Positions 1-5,430 of a stretch of DNA of 5,446 nucleotides are shown here, one piece after another (position 1 is the first letter of the stretch; the number at the start of each line of letters is the position of its first letter). The translations under genes were made by a program, and so were the position numbers. Below the pieces are notes generated by a model. It worked only from the letters and a program-made list of their open reading frames with translations. It was not told where the DNA came from and searched no databases. The stretch is taken from assembly GCA_028699365.1 (NCBI GenBank), contig JAQVUQ010000206.1, positions 1-5,446 on the forward strand, given 5' to 3'. Source of the stretch: a bacterium (GTDB lineage: Bacteria > UBP13 > UBA5359).

Positions 1-1505
1 GCCGGCGGGCTGTAGATATTGACTTCTTCAGAATTACCGTCTATATCCACCGTGCTATGGGTCTGCCATTTACTGCCTGTGCCTGTGGTATCACCCCATA
101 CTCCAGCATCGGTCGTTTCCCCATCCTCGGTATTATCGATATAGCTGACCTCGCCGGCAGGCAGAGCCAGCAGATCAGGATTTTCAGGATCGGTTATGGT
201 CTTATATCGGTCAAAATCACCGTCGTTCAGCCAGTGAACCAGCCCCATTCCCTTAATCACCTTATCGCCCAAAATATAAGAGGGCAGGTGCGCCTTATCA
301 AAGTAGCACATGCTGGCAAAGGGGGCGGTGCCGTCATATGTGCCTGCCGAAGTATGAATTAGCAGAGGAGCACCCTTTATCCGGCCCAGGGCCTGGAAGA
401 AGCATTTGGGATAATGCTCTCCCGTCATAGTTGACTGATTGGTGCCGTCCAGGTAAAGATCTATTCCCGTTCCCCAATCGACATCGCCCAGAACGTAGAG
501 TGGTGCCGGCTCTACCTTGCCGCCCCCGGCATCAGTTCCGTATATGCCGTGCTCCGCCGTAAAGCCGCAGTTGTCGCCGATAAACCTGAGGAAGTTGTTG
601 AATACTGGCGCCACCACGGCCACCGCCTCGATAGTGCTTTTGACCTCGACTCTGCTGGCCAGGGTCAAGCCTCCATCGGTCACAGTATCGCTGGCTTTGG
701 TCGTCCAGGCCGGCTCGGTTATCCCGCTGCTGCCGCTGTCGCCGATAACCTCGTAAACCCAGCCGTTGGCCGTGGGAGGCCTGACGACATCTCCGACGGA
801 GTAATCGTGCCCGCTCTGCCAGGTGCCGGCTCTATACGGATAGCCAGTGGAAACTATCTTGACGTAAGCCGGATGGATTTGTGAACAATCTGTGCAGAAG
901 CCGTAACGTGGGTCATACTCTGCTTTGTGGCAGGTTAGAGTCAGACTTCCATCAATAACGGTGGCATCTTCGCTTGCAGGCCAGGTTGGCTCTATCCCGC
1001 CACTGCTTCCATTGCCGCCGGTTACCTCATAGTAATAGATAAAATCATTGCCGGTAAGAGGAGCAATCCTGTCGCCTGTTGAATACGCTTCATTCGGTTT
1101 CCATACCCTGTTGGCAAATAGTAATTTGCCATTGCCAGTATCCTTAAATTTCTCAGGGCAATAAGGATTGGCGATGCTCAATTCCACCCGGCCGTCTTTA
1201 TTATCGATAACACCATTATGGTCACTATCTATGTCGATATAAGAGGGAATATCAGAAGCATCCATACCCCATTCATAGGAGAAACGATTTGCATTACCGC
1301 CGTCTCGGCGCAATTGAGCCAGAGCGTAGTCCACGCCGTCCCGGGCCAGGCGGAGCGATGTCTCTCTGTCGGAGGCACTGAGGTCCATCGACATGTTGCG
1401 CAACACAAGTGCCACAAAGAGCTGAGCCATAATCAGCAATGCCGCCAGGACAGCTACAGAGATTATCAGCGCCTGGCCGCTATTGTTACCATGTTTGAAG
1501 AGCAA
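1..1505 (-). CDS. PilX/GspK-like large minor pseudopilin, partial (first 501 codons; C-terminus beyond window)
   Basis: The frame is open with no stop from 1505 to the left edge. The N-terminus MLFKHGNNSG is followed by QALIISVAVLAALLIMAQLFVA, a prepilin-like helix with Ile rather than Glu at +5. That fits GspK, which characteristically lacks Glu+5. The helix continues into SDRETSLRLARDGVDYALAQLRRD, much like PilX/GspK proteins. An EF-hand/dockerin-like loop lies at D93-D104 (DSDHNGVIDNKD). Two similar modules follow (W135-C192 and W229-S284) with a C204-x-x-C207 between them. The visible C-terminal part includes LYVLGDVDWG, a beta-rich pattern common in PilX-type proteins. It would cap the pilus tip with the preceding I- and J-like proteins, and the extra modules suggest a surface-binding or adhesive tip. 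At more than 501 residues it is larger than a typical GspK (about 300). Start choice rests on the Shine-Dalgarno site. Confidence 0.85.
   Translation of the reverse strand, partial: MLFKHGNNSGQALIISVAVLAALLIMAQLFVALVLRNMSMDLSASDRETSLRLARDGVDYALAQLRRDGGNANRFSYEWGMDASDIPSYIDIDSDHNGVIDNKDGRVELSIANPYCPEKFKDTGNGKLLFANRVWKPNEAYSTGDRIAPLTGNDFIYYYEVTGGNGSSGGIEPTWPASEDATVIDGSLTLTCHKAEYDPRYGFCTDCSQIHPAYVKIVSTGYPYRAGTWQSGHDYSVGDVVRPPTANGWVYEVIGDSGSSGITEPAWTTKASDTVTDGGLTLASRVEVKSTIEAVAVVAPVFNNFLRFIGDNCGFTAEHGIYGTDAGGGKVEPAPLYVLGDVDWGTGIDLYLDGTNQSTMTGEHYPKCFFQALGRIKGAPLLIHTSAGTYDGTAPFASMCYFDKAHLPSYILGDKVIKGMGLVHWLNDGDFDRYKTITDPENPDLLALPAGEVSYIDNTEDGETTDAGVWGDTTGTGSKWQTHSTVDIDGNSEEVNIYSPP
654..1103 (-). 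repeat. Two copies of a W/Y/GD/EPxW module inside the PilX/GspK-like protein
   Basis: Copy 1 (nt 930-1103, residues 135-192) and copy 2 (nt 654-821, residues 229-284) share, in order, W, Y-S-x-G-D, a P-x-T-x-N segment, Y-E-V-x-G, G-S-S-G, E-P-x-W, T-V-x-D-G and L-T-L. They are separated by about 36 residues that include a CxxC. Similar modules occur, as I recall, in phage structural and surface proteins, where they form small beta domains. The copies have diverged in DNA, so the duplication is not recent. Confidence 0.75.
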
Positions 1506-1512
1506 TTCAGTA

Positions 1513-1519
1513 CCCCCCT
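1513..1519 (-). promoter_or_regulatory. Ribosome binding site deciding the TTG start of the PilX/GspK-like gene
   Basis: AGGGGGG in the message lies 7 nt upstream of the TTG at 1505. No ATG or GTG is available in this frame before the hydrophobic helix. The ATG that overlaps the previous stop (1546-1544) is in another frame and ends after 26 codons. The TTG yields a sensible short prepilin leader. Confidence 0.7.
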
Positions 1520-1542
1520 GTCGTACAGCAATACAAGTGCTG

Positions 1543-2565
1543 TCATTTTGACAGCGGTCTGCTCTTGATCGCTAGGCGTATGCGCTCCTCCTTACCGCTG
1601 TCTTTGTCACTTTTCAAAAGCAGGTCTACGGTCACCAGGCCGTTGTTATCCATGATGAACGATGTCACGGCGCTTGGCTCGCCGGTAAGATAGTTGAGGC
1701 CGCCCGGTATCTCTTTGATAAGACGGCATAACTTCTTCTCGTTATCGTATTGCGTATAATACTGCCATAACTCTCCATCGACGATTTTCAGCGGTGTGAG
1801 CGGGTCTCCGGTATTAATACCTACGGTCTGTGCGTCTTTAGCAGGCATTTTAAGGTTTAGCTTTTGTCCTCGAATGGAGTACGTACCGTCTTCGTTATAG
1901 ACCCCATGCCATACCGCCTGATCGCCGACGGCTGTCCAGACACTGCCGTCATCGGAATGTGCCGTGATCATCTCACCAATCAAGCCACCATCGAGAAGTA
2001 TATTGCCGCCTGCAGGCACCTGACTTTGCTTTAAGACAAGCCAGACCGGTATACCTTGTGTTACTTGATAGGACGACTGCAAATTGAAATTCTGCTCTTC
2101 CCAAACAGTGTTAATATCTCCATACTTTATCTCGCCTGCCGTGCTTTCAAAGGTTGCGGGAGTTGTTGTTCCAGAGCAGACGTATCCTTCCAGCACGGCC
2201 GTATCATTGCTTATGTCAGCGCTGCAGCATATCCGGAAGCTGAAAGACCGCATCGTGCAGGTACGTTCCGGAATAAATTTCACCGCCGTCCAAGTGCTGC
2301 CTATAGTTAACTTATCGTCATCAACGTTATAAACACCGGTGAGATAAACGAAAGCCGCCTCCCGGATATCCTTTCGCAAGGTATCGGCAGTCACGACGGC
2401 ATCCTGCTTCAAAACCGCTTTGCCGGCCCCCCTGCCGAATAGATCGAAACCCAGCATCAGCGGTCCGAGAATCCAGGCGAAAAGCACTACCATGATGGCG
2501 ATAGCCACGGTGATCTCTATCAGTGTAAGGCCACAACGGCTCGTTATCCGGGTAAACGATATCAT
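1543..2565 (-). CDS. PulJ/GspJ (PilW)-like minor pseudopilin, 340 aa
   Basis: The leader MISFTRITSRCG is cleaved before LTLIEITVAIAIMVVLFAW, with Glu at mature +5 (E17). The region DTLRKDIREA after the membrane helix and the C-terminal strand VTVDLLLKSDKDSGKEERIRLAIKSRP match the architecture of GspJ/PilW proteins. It is longer than typical GspJ proteins (about 200 residues), with the extra length in a central beta-rich, Gly/Asn/Asp-containing domain that I cannot assign. Four Cys lie between residues about 102 and 133 and could form disulfides outside the membrane. The start overlaps the end of the PilV-like gene by 4 nt (ATGA). Its stop is 37 nt before the TTG of the next gene. It probably works with the PilV-like and PilX-like proteins as a tip complex. 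The class is well supported and the specific role is inferred. Confidence 0.88.
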   Translation of the reverse strand: MISFTRITSRCGLTLIEITVAIAIMVVLFAWILGPLMLGFDLFGRGAGKAVLKQDAVVTADTLRKDIREAAFVYLTGVYNVDDDKLTIGSTWTAVKFIPERTCTMRSFSFRICCSADISNDTAVLEGYVCSGTTTPATFESTAGEIKYGDINTVWEEQNFNLQSSYQVTQGIPVWLVLKQSQVPAGGNILLDGGLIGEMITAHSDDGSVWTAVGDQAVWHGVYNEDGTYSIRGQKLNLKMPAKDAQTVGINTGDPLTPLKIVDGELWQYYTQYDNEKKLCRLIKEIPGGLNYLTGEPSAVTSFIMDNNGLVTVDLLLKSDKDSGKEERIRLAIKSRPLSK

Positions 2566-3263
2566 CTTCGCACCACCGCCTGCCGCGTCAACTTCCTGGT
2601 ATTCCCACCTTCACTCCAGGTCAGCTTTATTTCGATAATCTTCTTACCGTAGATATTGGCGCCCGTCTCCGGATTGGGGGCATCATAAACCGGCCGTTCG
2701 CTGCCGAAATCGCCATTGGCATAGTATATATAGATATTTTCCACTCCATCAGGCAGCCCGTCCAGATAGCTCTTGGCAGGATCGTTCCGTATCTGGTCGA
2801 ACCAGGATTTATTGCGTAGCGATATCCTGATGATATCACCAGCAGCAGGCGGCGTATCGGCAATAAATCTCAGTTCCTGCTCGGTGACGTCATAGACACT
2901 TGAGCATTGCACGGCTTCAAAGGAACTGCCAGCCACAGCTTTTTTCTCCATGATGCCCGGTTCATTGAAAGATATATCGACTCCCCGTATGGAAAACTCC
3001 GTTCTTGCACCGTCAGGCAACTGGTCGGTCTCAGGGATGCTGACTGGCAAATCATCGAAATTCCAGGCCGAGAGTTCGTCGATATGGCCGTCAACAAACC
3101 TTTTGGCTATTTCGTCATAGCGCGTTTTTTCGATATTAGTCAATCCCACGGGAAATACCTTGATGATCGCCAGGATGCCTATGAGTAGGACAACCATGGC
3201 CACCAGTACTTCCACCAAGGCTAAACCTGTATTGCCGACGTACCTCTCTCTCATACGCTCCAC
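2562..3263 (-). CDS. PilV/GspI-like minor pseudopilin, 233 aa
   Basis: A basic leader ends at G13, followed by the mature start LALVEVLVAMVVLLIGILA with Glu at +5 (E18). The V-F-P-V-G-L segment at 36-41, just after the hydrophobic helix, is typical of the PilV/GspI group. A helical stretch (IEKTRYDEIAKRFVDGHIDEL) continues the stalk, and the remainder is a beta-rich globular domain ending in basic residues (RKLTRQAVVRR). By family it would be a minor pseudopilin at the tip of a pilus or type II secretion pseudopilus, paired with the J- and K-like proteins downstream. Start choice is uncertain: the GTG at 3263 lacks a Shine-Dalgarno site, while the ATG at 3254 has GGAG only 3 nt upstream and would give a ten-residue leader. 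The end overlaps the next gene through an ATGA junction, implying coupled translation. Confidence 0.88.
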   Translation of the reverse strand: MERMRERYVGNTGLALVEVLVAMVVLLIGILAIIKVFPVGLTNIEKTRYDEIAKRFVDGHIDELSAWNFDDLPVSIPETDQLPDGARTEFSIRGVDISFNEPGIMEKKAVAGSSFEAVQCSSVYDVTEQELRFIADTPPAAGDIIRISLRNKSWFDQIRNDPAKSYLDGLPDGVENIYIYYANGDFGSERPVYDAPNPETGANIYGKKIIEIKLTWSEGGNTRKLTRQAVVRR

Positions 3264-3268
3264 ATTTC

Positions 3269-3287
3269 ACGGCTATTTCATAGCCGT
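3269..3287 (-). promoter_or_regulatory. Intercistronic stem-loop between prepilin B and the PilV-like gene
   Basis: The message can form ACGGCTAT-GAA-ATAGCCGT: a perfect 8-bp stem with a three-base loop. It contains the TAG stop of prepilin B and ends 6 nt before the GTG start option of the next gene. No U-tract follows, so it is not a standard terminator. It could stabilise the upstream pilin message, partly hide the next start site, or mark a processing point, allowing more prepilin B than tip proteins. The function is inferred. Confidence 0.5.
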
Positions 3288-3911
3288 AGGCATATCCGGG
3301 CCATTGTTCCGGTATTTTCTAACCGTGCCGTCTGCAAAGGTCACCAGGTATACGCTCGCTGCTCCATCGTTATCCTTGTTACCATGTATTACTTTACCTT
3401 TACTTTCTCCACTGCCGGTATCATGATTGTGATCTTTAGAGAAAACCCCACAGAAGGGATAAGGAATACCATCTGCATACCAGCCGGCCAAGCTGTTTTT
3501 ATCAGTTAGCAATCTAAGCCCGGTTTCAGATTCCGGCGCTTCGCCCTCCAGACCAGGCCTATACTTGTTATAACTGAATCGCTCAACACCATCGCTAAGA
3601 TCAACTCCGCCAGCATCGGTAAGTTCATAATCGTTCGGGCATTTGAAGCTGCTCTCGCTGCTTATGTAATTGCCTTGATAAAGTGCTCCGGCATAATCCA
3701 AATCCCTTGGCGGCAGTGTGCCGTTATTATCCAGCGCATAAACTTTCAGGGCAATGAGAATGCTATGAAGGTTACTTATACAGCCTGCCTGACGGCTGTT
3801 CTCCCGGACATTGCCGAAAACAGGGAGGAGGATTGCCGATAACAGAGCAGCTATAGCCATAACAACGACAAGTTCTATCAGTGTAAAGCCAATTTTTCGT
3901 TTGCAGAACAA
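3273..3911 (-). CDS. Type IV pilin-like prepilin B (H-X9-DG-related, GspG/GspH position), 212 aa
   Basis: The leader MFCKRKIG is cleaved before FTLIELVVV (F9), with Glu at mature +5 (E13) and a hydrophobic helix to about residue 32. The rest has C44-I-S-N-L-H, L-P-P around 66-68, F-K-C-P-N-D (89-94), S-Y-N-K-Y (113-117), P-F-C-G (152-155), and a C-terminal H176 ... F-A-D-G-T-V (192-197). That ending resembles the tail of H-X9-DG prepilins. Translation starts at TTG, supported by a strong Shine-Dalgarno site at the right spacing. The protein is the first of four consecutive pseudopilins in gspG/H-I-J-K order and is the best candidate for the main shaft subunit or the H-type subunit. Its stop codon lies within an RNA stem-loop (3269-3287). 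Membership of the prepilin superfamily is secure. The role as major or minor subunit is inferred. Confidence 0.92.
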   Translation of the reverse strand: MFCKRKIGFTLIELVVVMAIAALLSAILLPVFGNVRENSRQAGCISNLHSILIALKVYALDNNGTLPPRDLDYAGALYQGNYISSESSFKCPNDYELTDAGGVDLSDGVERFSYNKYRPGLEGEAPESETGLRLLTDKNSLAGWYADGIPYPFCGVFSKDHNHDTGSGESKGKVIHGNKDNDGAASVYLVTFADGTVRKYRNNGPDMPTAMK

Positions 3912-3913
3912 CT

Positions 3914-4240
3914 TTATCCTCCCATATCATTGTCGATGTCTATATAGCTACCATCGCCCTTGCAATAATTTGAACTAACCTCTGTAACAGTTTCATCTGT
4001 AGGCTTTAGGCAACAATGCCTGCTGGCCAGTAACTTACATGGCTCAACCTCCAATGCCGCAGCTATTCGAGCAAGATTAGCCAAACATATATTGCGCTTT
4101 CCACGCTCAACGGCGCCGACGTAACTACGATGGAGTAAGGCCTTATCGGCTAACGAATCCTGGGATAAGCCGATCCGGTGACGATAAAACCTCATATTGC
4201 TTCCAAGGACATCCAAAATTGTTCTTTCCATATCCAGCAT
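3914..4240 (-). CDS. XRE/Cro-CI family transcriptional regulator B with C-terminal extension, 108 aa
   Basis: This paralogue of regulator A has the same domain at residues about 8-71. Residues 31-52, which cover the turn and recognition helix, are identical to regulator A, so both should recognise the same DNA. Unlike A it carries an extra tail of about 35 residues (74-108) rich in Cys and Asp, ending SYIDIDNDMGG. No Shine-Dalgarno site precedes the ATG at 4240, and the -10 box lies 3 nt upstream. Initiation at 4240 or at the in-frame ATG at 4231 (residue 4) are both possible. Alignment with A favours 4240. The last codons double as the Shine-Dalgarno site of prepilin B, and the stop is 2 nt from the next start, so the two genes are translationally coupled. 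By analogy with C proteins it probably regulates its own promoter and hence the pilin operon downstream. Confidence 0.9.
   Translation of the reverse strand: MLDMERTILDVLGSNMRFYRHRIGLSQDSLADKALLHRSYVGAVERGKRNICLANLARIAAALEVEPCKLLASRHCCLKPTDETVTEVSSNYCKGDGSYIDIDNDMGG
3918..3923 (-). promoter_or_regulatory. Ribosome binding site of prepilin B inside the end of regulator B
   Basis: GGGAGG in the message lies 6 nt before the TTG start at 3911. It overlaps the codons for the last residues of regulator B (M-G-G), and the regulator's TAA falls in the spacer. This fixes the TTG as the start and implies that ribosomes finishing the regulator feed prepilin B. Confidence 0.8.
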
Positions 4241-4243
4241 AAT

Positions 4244-4271
4244 ATTATATCCAAGAGCTTATTAAAGTCTA
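4244..4271 (-). promoter_or_regulatory. Sigma-70-like promoter for regulator B
   Basis: On the minus strand there is a perfect -10 box TATAAT (4249-4244) and a -35-like TAGACT (4271-4266, four of six consensus bases) with 16-bp spacing. The -10 ends only 3 nt before the ATG at 4240, so transcription should start in or just after that codon, giving a leaderless or nearly leaderless message. The palindrome at 4279-4295 lies directly upstream of the -35. A weak AG-T-CT dyad (around 4266-4270) overlaps the -35 and could be a second, lower-affinity site. Confidence 0.6.
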
Positions 4272-4278
4272 CGTCCTC

Positions 4279-4295
4279 ATAAGTAGCCTACTTAT
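4279..4295. promoter_or_regulatory. Perfect 17-bp palindrome, probable XRE operator
   Basis: The sequence is ATAAGTAG-C-CTACTTAT: two perfect 8-bp arms around a single central base. It lies in the gap between the two cassettes, centred at 4287, about 50 bp upstream of the predicted transcription start of regulator B. A one-base centre cannot form a sensible RNA hairpin loop, and no T-tract follows, so a dimeric protein site is more likely than a terminator. The adjacent regulators belong to a family that binds such palindromes as dimers, which makes them the natural candidates. Binding itself is inferred. Confidence 0.65.
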
Positions 4296-4401
4296 ACGCA
4301 GGCTATTTATTTGTCCCTTCCTGATCCTAATAAGCCATCCTCCTTCATTAGAAAATGTTATATCCTGCCTGCTGCCGCCATTACGAGAGCACAATTGCCA
4401 G

Positions 4402-5157
4402 CTAATCTCTTCCACAAAATGCATATGTCCCCTTTTTCATACGCTCTTGCCGCTCTTCCTCAGTATTATCAATAACAATGGACGCATCCTTAGACCGATA
4501 TATAGCCACGTAGCCAGTGATATAGGCTGCCAAATACTCACCATGATGGTCTGAGTTTGTGCTTTTAGCCGGTCTGACCTCAGATTTACCACAGAATGGG
4601 AGCGGTCGTTCCTGACCATCGCATCCGGATAGTGACCATAGATCGTCCACAAAGCCGCCCATTATCATGGGAGGGTTATATCTGTTATAGCTGATGTTGC
4701 CGGATATGATGGGGGAGGTCTTGATATACACTATCTTCTCTAGTTTGCCATTGATATACCGCTCCTTAGAATAGCTAACGGTCTCCGGCATCTCAGAGCT
4801 ATCATTTGGACACCTGAAAGCATTTATATCAAGCCCGTATTGATCACATCGTTGATACGCCTTCTCCTCGTCATCGTATATGTACCCTGCCAATCTGGTT
4901 GCCCAAAAGCCGGGAGTGCCTGGCAGGTATTTACCATTCTCATAATCAGGTCCAGGCAATATTGTCCTCCTATCCAGGTAATCTATTCTGAGACACATAA
5001 CGATATGATGGATGTTGTTCATACAGGATGCGCGATGAGAGTTCTGTAGAGTTGTGCTAAAAGCTGGTAATAACATTGCAGTTAGTATAGCTATCAACGA
5101 AATTGTTATCAGCAATTCCAGCAACGTTAAGCCGCTCTTCTTATTATTAGCCGTCAT
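4402..5157 (-). CDS. Type IV pilin-like prepilin A (H-X9-DG-related), 251 aa
   Basis: This looks like a secreted pseudopilin. A basic leader (MTANNKKSG) is followed by the prepilin peptidase site G9/L10 and the sequence LTLLELL, with the conserved Glu at mature +5 (E14) and a hydrophobic helix to about residue 33. The globular part has C45-x-N-N-I-H (45-50), F-R-C-P-N-D (114-119), S-Y-N-R-Y (156-160) and P-F-C-G (187-190). The segment H204-H205 to G215-Y216 resembles a degenerate H-X9-DG signature in which Asp is replaced. The same motif series occurs in prepilin B, so the two are distant relatives. Odd points are an acidic/basic tail (EEERQERMKKG, 233-243) and a Cys four residues from the end. 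The gene lies just downstream of regulator A, and a longer start at 5172 is less likely. Whether it is a major subunit or an alternative pilin cannot be told from sequence. Confidence 0.9.
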   Translation of the reverse strand: MTANNKKSGLTLLELLITISLIAILTAMLLPAFSTTLQNSHRASCMNNIHHIVMCLRIDYLDRRTILPGPDYENGKYLPGTPGFWATRLAGYIYDDEEKAYQRCDQYGLDINAFRCPNDSSEMPETVSYSKERYINGKLEKIVYIKTSPIISGNISYNRYNPPMIMGGFVDDLWSLSGCDGQERPLPFCGKSEVRPAKSTNSDHHGEYLAAYITGYVAIYRSKDASIVIDNTEEERQERMKKGTYAFCGRD

Positions 5158-5162
5158 GCGGA

Positions 5163-5170
5163 CCACCTCC
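5163..5170 (-). promoter_or_regulatory. Ribosome binding site deciding the start of prepilin A
   Basis: The message reads GGAGGTGG here, with 8 nt between GGAGG and the ATG at 5157. An in-frame ATG at 5172 also exists, but it lies immediately before this motif and has no Shine-Dalgarno site of its own. Initiation at 5157 is therefore preferred. It also gives a tidy nine-residue prepilin leader. Confidence 0.75.
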
Positions 5171-5178
5171 ATTTCGAT

Positions 5179-5430
5179 CTATTCGATGATGTATCTACAT
5201 TTGGCCCTGTCACTCATAAGAAGCTGGCAAGGCTCCACTTCTAAAGCCTCAGCTATTCGAACAAGATTTGCCATGCAGATATTACGTTTTCCTCTCTCAA
5301 CAGCACCCACATAACTACGGTGAAGCAACGCTTTGTCCGCGAGTTCGTCCTGGGATAAATCAAGTCTGCGACGATAATGTCTCATATTACGGCCAAGGAC
5401 ATCCAGGATCGATGTTTCTGTAATTAACAT
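5179..5430 (-). CDS. XRE/Cro-CI family transcriptional regulator A (C-protein-like), 83 aa
   Basis: This is a small DNA-binding regulator made almost entirely of one Cro/CI helix-turn-helix domain (residues about 8-71). The first helix of the motif carries LSQDELADKA (25-34), and the turn and recognition helix are LLHRSYVGAVERGKRNI (35-51). The RSY-x-x-x-x-ERG-x-RNI pattern resembles restriction-modification controller (C) proteins, which act as dimers on palindromic operators. The ATG start aligns exactly with the start of paralogue B (3914-4240), which is about 79% identical over 73 residues. The protein ends soon after the domain, with a short tail. The gene stops 21 nt before prepilin A and very likely shares its transcript. 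No good Shine-Dalgarno site precedes the ATG, and only 16 bases of upstream DNA are visible, so its promoter is outside the window. The fold is near certain. The target (its own cassette) is inferred. Confidence 0.9.
   Translation of the reverse strand: MLITETSILDVLGRNMRHYRRRLDLSQDELADKALLHRSYVGAVERGKRNICMANLVRIAEALEVEPCQLLMSDRAKCRYIIE

Noticed and set aside
549-884. Plus-strand open frame of 111 codons, and other plus-strand frames at 57-362, 517-756 and 1218-1568
   Set aside because: They lie opposite the PilX/GspK-like gene. They have no Shine-Dalgarno sites or recognisable domains, while the minus-strand frame is open over 501 codons with clear pseudopilin features.
1513-1546. Programmed -1 frameshift on the G6 run joining the ATG at 1546 to the PilX/GspK-like frame
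   Set aside because: The run serves as a good Shine-Dalgarno site for the TTG at 1505, which already gives a normal short leader. A shift would make an untypical leader of about 20 residues.
4279-4295. The palindrome as an intrinsic terminator for prepilin A
   Set aside because: The centre is a single base, the arms are AT-rich and no T-run follows on either strand. An operator fits better. I saw no other terminator in the gap, so read-through from cassette A into cassette B is possible.
4307-4348. A 13-codon reading frame and an AAGGAGG sequence (4339-4345) in the gap between the cassettes
   Set aside because: The Shine-Dalgarno-like motif is inside the tiny frame, and the next ATG touches it and stops after three codons. 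There is no sign of a real peptide.
5173-5187. Short direct repeat ATCGAA-TAG-ATCGAA around the stop of regulator A
   Set aside because: Only six bases are repeated once. It may be a chance or small slippage event, with no evident function.
3914-5430. Restriction-modification system controlled by the C-like regulators
   Set aside because: No methyltransferase or endonuclease motifs are present in the window. Both regulators are followed by prepilin genes.
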